In this document: positions 52,602-61,908 of the stretch, in pieces | Numbering within the stretch: the stretch's first letter is position 1 | Layout of the letters: every line of letters begins with the position of its first letter | Source of the DNA: Buttiauxella sp049686335 | GTDB taxonomy: Bacteria > Pseudomonadota > Gammaproteobacteria > Enterobacterales > Enterobacteriaceae | Direction of reading: 5' to 3' | DNA length: 64,000 nt | Assembly: GCF_049686335.1 (NCBI RefSeq) | Contig: NZ_JBAVHX010000033.1 | Location: 1-64,000, forward strand | Program-made: the position numbers and the translations under genes | Notes under the pieces: model-generated | Seen by the model: only the letters and a program-made list of their open reading frames with translations | What the model was told of the DNA's origin: nothing | Databases searched by the model: none

Positions 52602-54773
52602 TTAGAAGCGGAATGTTGCAGTCGCAACAACCTGACGCTCAGCGCCCCAGAAGCAGCCGTAAGTGGCGAAGCAGCTGGCAACATATTCACGATCAAGCAG
52701 GTTGTTCACGTTAACCGCGACGCTCGAACCATTCATACCAAAGCGGCCGAGGTCATATTTAACCACTGCATCCAGTACCGCAGCACTGCCCACTTTGAAG
52801 CTGTTCGCTGGGTCACCGTAGCTGGAACCAATCAAGCGACCACCGGTACCGAGAGTCAGACCAGTAAGAGCACCTTCATTGAAGGTGTAATCACCCCACA
52901 ATGAAGCCATATGCTCTGGCACCTGCTCAGGCGTATTGCCTTTGTAATTGGTGTCGGTGGTGTATTCCGCATCGGTGTAGGTGTAGGAAGCCGTCACGTT
53001 AATGTTGGCATTAACCGCCGCTTTCGCTTCAAGCTCAACACCACGAGAACGGATTTCGCCGCCCTGAACTGAAGAGAAGCCGTGTGAAGTGTCAGGATCG
53101 GACATCAGGTTATCAGACTTGGTCAGCTGATAAACCGCACCGGTAATCACGACAGCCATATCTTTCGGCACATACTTCACGCCCGCTTCGTACTGACGAC
53201 CTTTCGAAGGTTTGAAGGTGTTGCCGTAGAAATCTGCACCCGAGTTTGGCTCGAAGGATTCACTGTAGCTGATGTATGGCGAGACACCGTTATCGAAGAG
53301 GTAGTTCAGACCTGCACGACCGGTGAATTCGCTGTCATCACGCTCGGTGAAGTTATTCGCCTGGTACGCCAGAGTAGACTGTTTCAGCCAGTCGTAACGA
53401 CCACCGACCGTCAGAACAAACTTGTTCCACTCAGCTTGATCCTGAATGTAGATACCGGTCTGTTTCTGTTTGTTTTGCTGATACGGATCCGCATCGCCAA
53501 AGTCGTAGTTTTCATACACTGGGTTATACAAATCCAGTGGAGGAGCGCTGCCAAAGGTCGCGTTCACATCGTTACGCATTTGCTGGAAGTCCACACCCGT
53601 CAGCAGGGTATGTTCAAGATCGCCTGTTGCGAATTTGCTTTGCAACTGGGTATCAACAGCAAAGTTGTGCAGTTTTTCGTTATCAACAACGGTACCGCGA
53701 GTCAGCATATGGCCGGTTGAATCTACGCCTGTGCCGTAAACGCTTTTCTGATTGGTTTTAGAGTCAACATAACGCAGGTTCTGACGCACGGTGAAAGTGT
53801 CGTTGAACTCGTGGTCGAAGCTGTAACCAACCATTTTATGAGACAGCGAGTAGGTGTTATTTGGTACACCTTCGTTGAAATCAGTCGGTAAGTGAGAACC
53901 ATCTGGTAACGGCTCAACGGTACCCTCTTTCGGCAGCCAACCGTAATAACCCGTTTCTGGGGTGTCTTGCAGGTTAGCTAAGAAAGTGAAATTGGTTTTA
54001 TCGTCAGGACGCCAGGAGAACGACGGCGCAATCGCATAACGTTTCTGCTTGGAGAACTGCTGCTGGTCGTCGTTAGAACGAGCCACACCCGTCAGGCGAT
54101 AAGAATAAACACCTGCATCATCCAGTGAATCACTGAAATCAAAGCCTGTCTGGAACAGGTTGTCGGTACCCATTTTGAACTGCACTTCTTTCAGCGGTTC
54201 AGTCGTTGGGCGCTTGCTCACCATAGTAATGATGCCGCCTGGGCTGCTTTTTCCGTACAGTACGGAAGTTGGGCCACGCATTAATTCCACGCGCTCAAGC
54301 ATATACGGGTCGATGATCACTTCGTTGTAGAAGTCGCCCTGAAGCTTCAGACCATCTAAATAATTGTTCTGGTTAACTGAACCAAAACCACGGATTTTCA
54401 CCGCGTCGTAGGTGTCAGATGCGCCACGTGTTGAAACGGTAATACCCGGCGTATAGCCCAGCGCTTCTTTAACGGAAGCTGGCTGGTGAGTATCCATCTC
54501 TTCACGCGTCACAATAGAAATAGACTGTGGTGTCTTTTCAATTGGCGTGTCGGTTTTGGTCGCGGTTGCCGTGCGTTTTGCTGCAATCGTTGGAGACGGG
54601 CCCCACGCGCTTTCGTCAGCTACACCAGCAGAAACGGTGATGGTGTCTTCTTTGGTTGCTGTGCTATCTGCTGCAAAGCCCGGCGCGCTGACACCGCTTA
54701 CGGCGGCAGCAACAAAAAAAGCGAGCTTGCGGATAGAGGTATTGACTGGTTTTCCAGTTCTTAAACGCGCCAT
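52602..54773 (-). CDS. fhuA: Ferrichrome outer-membrane transporter FhuA
   Basis: FhuA is the TonB-dependent receptor for ferrichrome and, in E. coli, for phages T1, T5 and phi80, colicin M and microcin J25. The 723-aa precursor (E. coli 747) has a signal peptide ending FA near residue 35, a TonB box (DTITVSAG), a plug domain (about 45-190) and a 22-strand barrel ending in Phe. Loop 4 (after KSVYGTG) is about 17 residues shorter than in E. coli and lacks its two cysteines; the late pair (ASCFATYGCFW) remains. The ATG at 54773 fits E. coli; the 62-residue upstream in-frame opening covers the Fur site and is not coding. Confidence 0.96.
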   Translation of the reverse strand: MARLRTGKPVNTSIRKLAFFVAAAVSGVSAPGFAADSTATKEDTITVSAGVADESAWGPSPTIAAKRTATATKTDTPIEKTPQSISIVTREEMDTHQPASVKEALGYTPGITVSTRGASDTYDAVKIRGFGSVNQNNYLDGLKLQGDFYNEVIIDPYMLERVELMRGPTSVLYGKSSPGGIITMVSKRPTTEPLKEVQFKMGTDNLFQTGFDFSDSLDDAGVYSYRLTGVARSNDDQQQFSKQKRYAIAPSFSWRPDDKTNFTFLANLQDTPETGYYGWLPKEGTVEPLPDGSHLPTDFNEGVPNNTYSLSHKMVGYSFDHEFNDTFTVRQNLRYVDSKTNQKSVYGTGVDSTGHMLTRGTVVDNEKLHNFAVDTQLQSKFATGDLEHTLLTGVDFQQMRNDVNATFGSAPPLDLYNPVYENYDFGDADPYQQNKQKQTGIYIQDQAEWNKFVLTVGGRYDWLKQSTLAYQANNFTERDDSEFTGRAGLNYLFDNGVSPYISYSESFEPNSGADFYGNTFKPSKGRQYEAGVKYVPKDMAVVITGAVYQLTKSDNLMSDPDTSHGFSSVQGGEIRSRGVELEAKAAVNANINVTASYTYTDAEYTTDTNYKGNTPEQVPEHMASLWGDYTFNEGALTGLTLGTGGRLIGSSYGDPANSFKVGSAAVLDAVVKYDLGRFGMNGSSVAVNVNNLLDREYVASCFATYGCFWGAERQVVATATFRF

Positions 54774-54800
54774 TGTATTATCTCTGATGAAGTGACGAAT

Positions 54801-54825
54801 GATAACGAAAACGAGAATTATTATT
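54801..54825 (-). promoter_or_regulatory. Fur box(es) upstream of fhuA
   Basis: Two overlapping 19-bp matches to the Fur consensus lie at 54807-54825 (14 of 19) and 54801-54819 (12 of 19), built from GATAAC / GAAAAC / GAGAAT / TATTAT hexamers, 28-52 nt upstream of the fhuA ATG. Iron repression of fhuACDB is inferred from this and from E. coli. A -10-like CATAAT is beside it. Confidence 0.75.
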
Positions 54826-54958
54826 ATGCCCGCAGAATAATAGACGAAACGGAAAGCGCATAGCAAGCGGATCACACCCCTTCTAAGTGCGAGGGAATAA
54901 TAATTAACCAGAGTGATTGCAGGGATTATCGGTGAAGGGGGAAAACAGTCATCAAACA

Positions 54959-55104
54959 CCCCTCACCCCGGCCCTCTCCCTGAGGGAGAGGGAGGAAAAG
55001 AAAGTCACTTCTTCCGCTGGAGAGGTAGAAAAGAAAGTCACGTCTTACACTGGAGAGGCAGAAAAGAGAGTTCCCTCTCCAGGGGGAGAGGGTTAGGGTG
55101 AGGG
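54959..55104. repeat. Palindromic intergenic element with 33-bp tandem repeats
   Basis: The ends are inverted copies: CCCTCACCCCGGCCCTCTCC on the left and GGAGAGGGTTAGGGTGAGGG on the right. Inside, three 33-bp units begin with GAAAAG at 54995, 55028 and 55061; the first two differ at a few positions and the third merges into the right arm. It fills the space between the fhuA promoter region and the mrcB 3' end (the 338-bp gap 54774-55111). No gene is supported there; a short plus-strand opening merely reads the repeats. Confidence 0.85.
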
Positions 55105-55111
55105 CGTAAAC

Positions 55112-57664
55112 TTACTTACTGCCGAACATGTCCTTAATCCAACCGGCAACACCATCGCTCGATTCTTGCTGCTGCGGCTGTTGTTGCTGTGGTTGTTGTT
55201 GCTGTTGCGGCTGCTGTTGAGGCTGCTGCTGCGACTGGCTAAACGGATTATTGTTCTGCTCAGCCTGCTGGCTTTGCTGGCACAATCCATCCGGATTCGT
55301 CGTCCATACTGGAAGGACACGATCCCCGCCACCACCGCACTGGAAGTAACCCGCGCTATCCACACCCATATCTACGATATCTTCCGGAGGATTGAGCACC
55401 AGTGGAATCGGAGTCTGGTTAGACAGATAACGTTGGTAGAGCGACATCGCCCCGCTCGCACCGTACAGTTTGGTCGGCTGGTTGTTGTCACGCCCTACCC
55501 AGGTAATGGCAACTTCTTTGCCATCGATACCGGCAAACCAGGTATCCACGTTATCGTTGGTGGTACCCGTTTTCCCTGCCAGATGCAGGTTCGGATATTT
55601 GCCACCCAACGCCCGCCCGGTACCGCGAGCCATAACCTGCTGCATGGTGTACAGCGTCATGTAAGCCGCCTGTGGAGGAACAGCCTGTTCCGCCTGCGGG
55701 AAGCTTTGATACAGCACGGTGCCATCTTCAGCAATCACCGAACGCAAGGCTGAAAGCGTTGCGCGGTTACCGCCGCTGGCAATGGTCTGGAATGCCTGAG
55801 CCACTTCAATTGGCGTCAGGTTTAGTGCGCCCAGCAACATGGCCGGAACCGGATGCAACTGGTCTTTCGGCACACCGAGTTTAATCCAGGTATCGGTCAC
55901 GGCTGGTAAGCCAAGCGCCATGCCAAGGTTAACCGTTGGAACGTTCATTGAACGTGCCAGTGCATCGACCAACATTACCTGCCCGCTATAGCGACGATCA
56001 TCGTTTTGCGGTGACCAGACCTGGCCATTCGGCTGCTTCAGAGCAATTGGCGCATCGGCAATCCACGTATTCAAACGATAAGCATCAGGCTGGCTTAACG
56101 CCGTCAGATAGGTTGCCGGTTTTGCCAGAGAACCGATAGAACGGCGTGCCTGCATCGCGCGGTTAAAGCCAGCGTACTGGGTTTCAGCGCCGCCAACCAT
56201 GGCACGAACTTCACCGGTTGAACGGTCAACAATCACCATCGCCGCTTCAAGATCTTTCAACTTACGCGAGGCGCGTAGAACCGGTACGCCTTCGCTTACC
56301 GCTTTTTCTGCCGCATCCTGAGAAACGGAGTCAAAAGTGGTGAAGATCTTCACGCCAGACAAGTCTTTAACTTTATCGCCAAGCTTGGTCTGAAGCTCGT
56401 TACGCACCATTTGCATAAATGCAGGCTGCGGTGAAATAACGCCGCCACGCGGTTGCACACCCAGTGGACGGGCGCTCAGCATGTCGTAAAGTTCCTGGTC
56501 GATCACCTTCTGCTCTTGCAACAGACGCAGCACAAGGTTACGACGCTCCAGAGCCAGTTTCGGATTACGCCACGGGTTGTAAATCGACGCACCTTTCACC
56601 ATGCCCACCAGCAACGCTTGCTGATCAAGGCTTAACTCTTCAACCGGACGACCAAAGTAGTACAGGCTCGCCAGCGGGAAACCGCGAATTTCGTTATCCC
56701 CACTCTGCCCGAGGTACACCTCGTTCAGATACAACTCGAGGATGCGATCTTTGCCGTAGCGCGCGTCCATGATCAGCGCCATGTACGCTTCGTTGGCTTT
56801 ACGCCAGTAAGAACGTTCGCTCGACAGGAACAGGTTTTTCACTAACTGTTGGGTCAGTGTACTTGCGCCCTGCACGGTGCGACCGGCGGTGAAGTTCGCC
56901 AGCATTGCACGACCGATGGAGTAGAAACTGATCCCATCATGTTCATAGAAATGGCGGTCTTCTGTGGCAATCAGCGTATCAACCAGCAAATCCGGGAAAC
57001 CGGTGCGTGGCACAAACAGACGCTGCTCACCGTTCGGAGAAGACAACATGGTGATCAAACGCGGATCCAGACGGAAGAAACCGAAACTACGGTTGCTGTC
57101 CATGTTCTGGATCGATTCCAGATGGTCACCATCAAAAATCAGACGTGCGCGGATCTGCCCTTCTTTACTATCAGGGAAATCAAACGGACGACGGATCATC
57201 TCAATGCTGTTGCCTTGCACGGTAAACTCACCAGGACGAGTCATCTTCGTCACCTGACGGTACTGAGTGGCTTCCAGCAGGTTGATCATCTCTTTTTTGC
57301 TGTACGGCATGTCTGGTTCAAGGTTCACCATGCGGCCATAAACGGCTGCCGGGAGTTGCCAGACTTTGCCATCGATACGGGCGCGGATCTTCTGATCAAG
57401 ATAGACGCCGTAAATCACGAACAGCACGACAAAGACAACAAACAGTTTTAGTAAGAACCACAACCAGCGGTGCTTCTTACGTGGCGGACGGCCATTACCG
57501 CTACCTTTTCCTTTACGTGGCGGCATCGGTTCCTCGTCGTCATAATCATCGTCGTAATCCGCGTCGTATTCCTCTTCACGGACACGACGGCGGCTTACTT
57601 TCTCTTTTACAGGACGTGAAGGTTTACCTTTACGTCCAATCGGTTCGCGGTCATTCCCCGCCAT
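55112..57664 (-). CDS. mrcB: Penicillin-binding protein 1b
   Basis: PBP1b polymerises and cross-links peptidoglycan at the inner membrane, activated by LpoB. From the ATG at 57664 (GGAG upstream) it is 850 aa (E. coli 844). Order: charged cytoplasmic tail with an acidic Asp/Glu/Tyr tract (about 28-45), one membrane helix (about 65-87), UB2H domain, GT51 transglycosylase with TEDRHFYEHDG (catalytic Glu near 233), transpeptidase with SLAK near 510, SMN and KTGTTN. The C-terminal tail carries a long Gln/Pro tract (QQQPQQQPQQ type) before the conserved GVAGWIKDMFG end. Confidence 0.97.
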   Translation of the reverse strand: MAGNDREPIGRKGKPSRPVKEKVSRRRVREEEYDADYDDDYDDEEPMPPRKGKGSGNGRPPRKKHRWLWFLLKLFVVFVVLFVIYGVYLDQKIRARIDGKVWQLPAAVYGRMVNLEPDMPYSKKEMINLLEATQYRQVTKMTRPGEFTVQGNSIEMIRRPFDFPDSKEGQIRARLIFDGDHLESIQNMDSNRSFGFFRLDPRLITMLSSPNGEQRLFVPRTGFPDLLVDTLIATEDRHFYEHDGISFYSIGRAMLANFTAGRTVQGASTLTQQLVKNLFLSSERSYWRKANEAYMALIMDARYGKDRILELYLNEVYLGQSGDNEIRGFPLASLYYFGRPVEELSLDQQALLVGMVKGASIYNPWRNPKLALERRNLVLRLLQEQKVIDQELYDMLSARPLGVQPRGGVISPQPAFMQMVRNELQTKLGDKVKDLSGVKIFTTFDSVSQDAAEKAVSEGVPVLRASRKLKDLEAAMVIVDRSTGEVRAMVGGAETQYAGFNRAMQARRSIGSLAKPATYLTALSQPDAYRLNTWIADAPIALKQPNGQVWSPQNDDRRYSGQVMLVDALARSMNVPTVNLGMALGLPAVTDTWIKLGVPKDQLHPVPAMLLGALNLTPIEVAQAFQTIASGGNRATLSALRSVIAEDGTVLYQSFPQAEQAVPPQAAYMTLYTMQQVMARGTGRALGGKYPNLHLAGKTGTTNDNVDTWFAGIDGKEVAITWVGRDNNQPTKLYGASGAMSLYQRYLSNQTPIPLVLNPPEDIVDMGVDSAGYFQCGGGGDRVLPVWTTNPDGLCQQSQQAEQNNNPFSQSQQQPQQQPQQQQQPQQQQPQQQESSDGVAGWIKDMFGSK

Positions 57665-57742
57665 TGCTTTCTCCACCAAAAAAAGGCGCAAGGCCTGATT
57701 CTCCTGTCTTCCGCATAAGTCGGAAGAGGAAATCTCTCAAAG

Positions 57743-60175
57743 TCATTGGTACTTTTTAGTACGCCGCGTGGGCAGCGCGTCTGCTGGCGAATCCGGCCAG
57801 ACGTGTTTTGGATAACGTCCTTTCATCTCTTTTTGCACTTCCCGATAGGCACCCTTCCAGAACGCGGTTAAATCACGCGTTATCTGTAAGGGGCGTTGTG
57901 CCGGGGAGAGCAGTTCCAGAACCAGTGGCACACGGCCTTCGGCGATCACTGGGGTTCGCGCTTCACCAAACATTTCTTGCATACGAACAGCAAGAACTGG
58001 CGGATTTTCATCATCATAGCGAATTGCTATCTGGCTTCCTGTCGGCACAGTGTAATGAGTTGGCAGCGCACTATCCAGACGAACGCGTGCGTTCCAGTCG
58101 AGTAGATTGTGTAACGCGCGTGTGACATCGATGTTTTTAAGCGCGCGAAGCGAGTGTACACCATGCAGTTCAGGTAATAACCAGCTGTCTAAATTTCGTA
58201 GCAAAGCATCATCCGAAACATCCGGCCACGCAAGTTCCGGCAACCATTTTGCTGCACAAGCCAGGCGCAAACGAAACTGTTGCGCATGGGATGACCAGTT
58301 AAGAACAGCCAGACCCTTTTCGCGAATGCCGTTGAGCATGGCTTGATGCAATTCTTCTTCAGACGGTTTCGCCAGCGGCTGGACTTTCACCACCAGTTTG
58401 CCAATCTGCGTGCGACGAAAAGCTTTCAAGGTGCCCTGAGTTTCATCCCACTCAATGGAATCACTTTGGGTTAATAACGATGGGCATTGCGCGGTTAACG
58501 TATCGATCTCAAGAGGAATGGCCTGCAAGATCCGCGCGTCTGGCGTATTGCTCCCCTGCAGTAGTAAAGGTGCTAACAGCCATTCATAACGCGTTAACGG
58601 ATCGTCCTGATTAAGCATCGCCCCCATGCCGTTAGCTAATTGATAGCGACCTTCCTGGCCGCGACGCCGTGCGATACGATCGGGGAAAGCTTGAGCCAGT
58701 AACGGGGCGACAAGAGATAAATCGGCGGCACCACCACGATTATTCAGCCGCTTCAACAGCTGTGAACTGCGCTGCTGCCAGTTTTCCTGCCGCCGGCTCA
58801 ATGCGTTTCGCAAATCACTGTCATGACCACGGGGCGGCTCTTCAAGGATCGCGACCAGGCGTGCGGCAGTGACTTGTTCATCAGCGGTTTTTGCATTGAC
58901 CAACACCGCGGCAAGGCGAGGTTCGTTGCCCAAATTTGCCATCTTCTGGCCGACCGGCGTGAGCCGGTTTTGCGCGTCGAGTGCATTGAGCTGGCGTAAT
59001 AATGCCTGTGCGGCGCTAAGGTTGGCGGCGGGAGGAGAATCAAGCCACGTGAGCTGATGCGGATCCTGACAACCCCATTGCAGCAAATCGAGCATCAGGC
59101 CGGAAAGATCGCTTTGCAGTATTTCGGGCTCACTTTGGGTCGCCGCACGCTCGGCTTGCTCAGCGCTGGTTAAGTGCAGGCAAATACCCGCTTCCAGTCG
59201 CCCTGCTCGTCCGGCACGTTGAACCATCGACGCCTGGCTTATACGCTGCGTGATAAGCCGCGTTAATCCGCTACGCACATCAAAACGCGCCACGCGTTCA
59301 AGCGCGGTGTCCACCACCAGGCGGATGCCTTCGATGGTGAGACTGGTTTCAGCAATGTTGGTCGCCAGCACGACTTTGCGCATGCCATTTGCTGCAGGCA
59401 AAATCGCTTTGCGCTGTTCGTTTAACGGCAACGCACCGTATAACGGGCAAAGCTGCACGTCGCTTGCGACGCGCTCTTGTAACTGTTGTTGAACACGCTG
59501 GATTTCAGCAACGCCCGGTAAAAACAGCAACAGCGAGCCCGACTCTTCGCACAGCAAATTCGCCACCACAATGGCCACCGCTTCATCAAAACGCTGATGA
59601 GTGGAAAGCGGACTGTAACGGCGCTCAACAGGGAATGCCCGCCCTTCAGAGATAATGACCGGGGCATCAGGTAAACACTGTTGCAGACGCGGGTTATCAA
59701 GGGTTGCCGACATGATCAAAAGTTTGAGGTCATCGCGTAATCCCTGCTGCACATCGAGCAACAACGCTAACGCCAGGTCAGCTTGCAGGCTACGTTCATG
59801 AAACTCATCAAGAATAACCAGCGCCACCCCATCAAGCTCAGGATCGTTCTGGATCATGCGCGTCAAAATGCCCTCAGTGACCACTTCGAGCTGCGTATTG
59901 GGCCCGACACACGTTTCGGCACGCATACGATAACCGACTGTTTCACCGGGTTTCTCACCCAATAATTCCGCCAGACGTTGTGCAACATTACGTGCCGCCA
60001 GGCGACGCGGTTCGAGCAGCAGAATGCGCCCATCTAAGTTTGCCTGCTGCAAAATCTGCAACGGCAGCCAGGTCGATTTACCGGCACCCGTTGGCGCGCT
60101 CAATAAAACTTGCGGTGCATTTTGCAAAGCGTGAAGAATGTCGGGTAGCACTGCGGCGACCGGTAATGACGGCAC
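57743..60175 (-). CDS. hrpB: ATP-dependent RNA helicase HrpB
   Basis: HrpB is a DEAH-family helicase; its cellular role in E. coli is unresolved. From the GTG at 60175 (GGAG upstream) it is 810 aa (E. coli 809). Motif I is GAPTGAGKST-like (SAPTGAGKST, about 28-37), motif II DEFH, motif III SAT and motif VI QRAGRAGR, followed by HA2/ratchet and a C-terminal HrpB-specific domain ending RTKKYQ. A TTG at 60187 is a less likely start. It diverges from thpR across 65 bp. Confidence 0.95.
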   Translation of the reverse strand: MPSLPVAAVLPDILHALQNAPQVLLSAPTGAGKSTWLPLQILQQANLDGRILLLEPRRLAARNVAQRLAELLGEKPGETVGYRMRAETCVGPNTQLEVVTEGILTRMIQNDPELDGVALVILDEFHERSLQADLALALLLDVQQGLRDDLKLLIMSATLDNPRLQQCLPDAPVIISEGRAFPVERRYSPLSTHQRFDEAVAIVVANLLCEESGSLLLFLPGVAEIQRVQQQLQERVASDVQLCPLYGALPLNEQRKAILPAANGMRKVVLATNIAETSLTIEGIRLVVDTALERVARFDVRSGLTRLITQRISQASMVQRAGRAGRLEAGICLHLTSAEQAERAATQSEPEILQSDLSGLMLDLLQWGCQDPHQLTWLDSPPAANLSAAQALLRQLNALDAQNRLTPVGQKMANLGNEPRLAAVLVNAKTADEQVTAARLVAILEEPPRGHDSDLRNALSRRQENWQQRSSQLLKRLNNRGGAADLSLVAPLLAQAFPDRIARRRGQEGRYQLANGMGAMLNQDDPLTRYEWLLAPLLLQGSNTPDARILQAIPLEIDTLTAQCPSLLTQSDSIEWDETQGTLKAFRRTQIGKLVVKVQPLAKPSEEELHQAMLNGIREKGLAVLNWSSHAQQFRLRLACAAKWLPELAWPDVSDDALLRNLDSWLLPELHGVHSLRALKNIDVTRALHNLLDWNARVRLDSALPTHYTVPTGSQIAIRYDDENPPVLAVRMQEMFGEARTPVIAEGRVPLVLELLSPAQRPLQITRDLTAFWKGAYREVQKEMKGRYPKHVWPDSPADALPTRRTKKYQ

Positions 60176-60240
60176 AAACGGCTCCAAAAAGGTATGATGC
60201 GAAGTTCGCTATTGTAGCAATCTATTACCGAGAGACCACC

Positions 60241-60771
60241 ATGGCTGAAACTCGCCGTCTGTTCTTTGCCCTCGAACTGCCTGCTGATGTGCAAAAACAG
60301 ATTATCCAGTGGCGCGCCACTCAGTTTCCTGAAGATACCGGGCGGCCAATTGCCGCCGCTAACCTGCATCTGACGCTCGCCTTTTTGGGTGACATCAGCG
60401 CGGAAAAGCAAAAGGCACTTTGCCAGTTAGCCGGGCGCATCCGCCAGCGCGGATTTACTCTGACCATTGATGATGCCGGGCAATGGCTGCGTTCGAGTGT
60501 TGTGTGGATTGGTCCGCGCCATGCGCCTTTAGGGCTCATTCAACTGGCAAACATGTTACGCTCTCAGGCGGCGCGCAGTGGCTGTTACCAAAGCCCACAG
60601 CCATTTCATCCGCACATCACCCTTTATCGCAATACGCCGCGTGCGGTCTCCATTCCATCCCCCAATTTCCGCTGGCAATATCAGGTAGATGAATTTGTGC
60701 TGTATGAGTCTGTTTTCAAACAAGGGCGAACGCGTTACCAGGAGTTACAACGCTGGTCATTAAATAAATGA
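60241..60771 (+). CDS. thpR: RNA 2',3'-cyclic phosphodiesterase
   Basis: ThpR (LigT) is a 2H phosphoesterase first described as a 2'-5' RNA ligase. The 176-aa length equals E. coli. The two signature HxTx motifs are HLTL (about 43-46) and HITL (about 125-128). The ATG at 60241 matches E. coli; an in-frame opening back to 59980 lies antisense to hrpB and is not used. The stop codon TGA shares its last base with the left end of an ERIC element. Confidence 0.96.
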   Translation: MAETRRLFFALELPADVQKQIIQWRATQFPEDTGRPIAAANLHLTLAFLGDISAEKQKALCQLAGRIRQRGFTLTIDDAGQWLRSSVVWIGPRHAPLGLIQLANMLRSQAARSGCYQSPQPFHPHITLYRNTPRAVSIPSPNFRWQYQVDEFVLYESVFKQGRTRYQELQRWSLNK

Positions 60772-60892
60772 CCCTAAATAATTCGGGTTGTTGGCAGGCG
60801 GCAAGCGTGTGAATCCCCAGGAGCATAGGTAACTGTGTGACTGGGGTGAGAGCGAGCAGCCAACACATCAACAACTTGAAGTATGACGGGTA
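60771..60892 (+). repeat. ERIC element (copy 4) between thpR and sfsA
   Basis: About 122 bp: ACCCTAAATAATTCGG at the left, GAATCCCCAGGAGCAT and GTGTGACTGGGGTGAG in the core, AACTTGAAGTATGACGGGTA at the right. It fills the whole thpR-sfsA spacer and ends 12 nt before the sfsA ATG, directly upstream of its Shine-Dalgarno. Confidence 0.92.
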
Positions 60893-60904
60893 AAGGAAGA
60901 ATGA

Positions 60905-61612
60905 ATGGAATTTAGCCCACCGTTGCAGCAGGCCACACTAATTAAACGTTATAAACGCTTTTTGGCCGATGTCGTCACGCTTTCCGGCGAAGAATTAACC
61001 CTTCATTGCCCAAATACTGGCGCAATGACCGGTTGTGCTACGCCCGGCGATACCGTCTGGTATTCCACATCAGATAACCCGACGCGTAAATATCCCCACA
61101 CCTGGGAAATCACTCAGACGCAAAATGGCGACTTTATCTGTGTAAATACCCTGCGCGCGAATAGCGTCGTGAAAGAAGCCTTAGGCGCTGAAACTATTTC
61201 AGAACTATCGGGTTACAGCACAATTAAAAGCGAAGTAAAGTACGGCGCGGAGCGCAGCCGTATTGATTTTATGTTGCAAGCAGATTGCAAGGTTAACTGC
61301 TATATTGAAGTGAAATCAGTCACGTTATCACAACAAGATTGTGGCTATTTCCCTGATGCCGTTAGCCTGCGCGGGCAGAAGCATTTGCGGGAATTAATGA
61401 ATGTGGTTTTGCAGGGCGAACGCGCGGTGCTGCTGTTTACCGTTTTGCATTCGGCAATTACCCAGGTCTCCCCGGCACGCCACATCGATGCAAAATATGC
61501 GCAGTTGTTATCTGAGGCGCAACAGTGCGGAGTCGAACTTCTTGCTTATAAAGCTGAACTTTCAGCAAGTGGCTTAACTCTAATTTCGCCGTTGCCTGTT
61601 CTTTTATCCTGA
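60905..61612 (+). CDS. sfsA: SfsA, sugar fermentation stimulation protein homologue
   Basis: SfsA was found in E. coli as a multicopy enhancer of maltose metabolism and has an OB-like domain plus a nuclease-like fold; its biochemical role is not settled. The 235-aa protein (E. coli 234) keeps CPNTGAMTGCATPGD, EVKYGAERSRIDFML and IEVKSVTL. AAAGGAAGA precedes the start; an ATG four bases upstream is out of frame. It is bracketed by ERIC copies 4 and 5 in the same orientation. Confidence 0.94.
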   Translation: MEFSPPLQQATLIKRYKRFLADVVTLSGEELTLHCPNTGAMTGCATPGDTVWYSTSDNPTRKYPHTWEITQTQNGDFICVNTLRANSVVKEALGAETISELSGYSTIKSEVKYGAERSRIDFMLQADCKVNCYIEVKSVTLSQQDCGYFPDAVSLRGQKHLRELMNVVLQGERAVLLFTVLHSAITQVSPARHIDAKYAQLLSEAQQCGVELLAYKAELSASGLTLISPLPVLLS

Positions 61613-61613
61613 A

Positions 61614-61739
<126 letters not shown>

Positions 61740-61816
61740 TAATGTTTGTCTGTTTTGTGTGCTGGCGGCTCGCGTAAATACGCTTTTCTTCACAGGCTTG
61801 TCAAGAGAGGAATTTA

Positions 61817-61822
61817 TATAAT
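61817..61822 (+). promoter_or_regulatory. Candidate -10 of a dksA promoter
   Basis: A perfect TATAAT hexamer about 90 nt upstream of dksA, in the 169-nt stretch between ERIC copy 5 and the gene. TTGTCA upstream (61798-61803) is only 13 bp away, too close for a normal spacer, so the -35 is unclear. Confidence 0.4.
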
Positions 61823-61908
61823 TGCCATCCTGAAAAGCATCTGCTATTTATAGCGGCCTGATTTTCCCCCTACCAGGGGACCGATAGTGCGTGTTAAGGA
61901 GAAACAAC

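Noticed and set aside
54774..54959. 62-residue N-terminal extension of fhuA
   Set aside because: It overlaps the Fur boxes and promoter, and the signal peptide begins at the internal ATG 54773.
54995..55093. 33-bp repeats as a CRISPR array
   Set aside because: The units are directly adjacent with no unique spacers, and no cas genes are present.
54913..55101. Short plus-strand opening with repeated peptide RKESHV-like units
   Set aside because: It arises from reading the 33-bp intergenic repeats; no start signal and it belongs to a non-coding palindrome.
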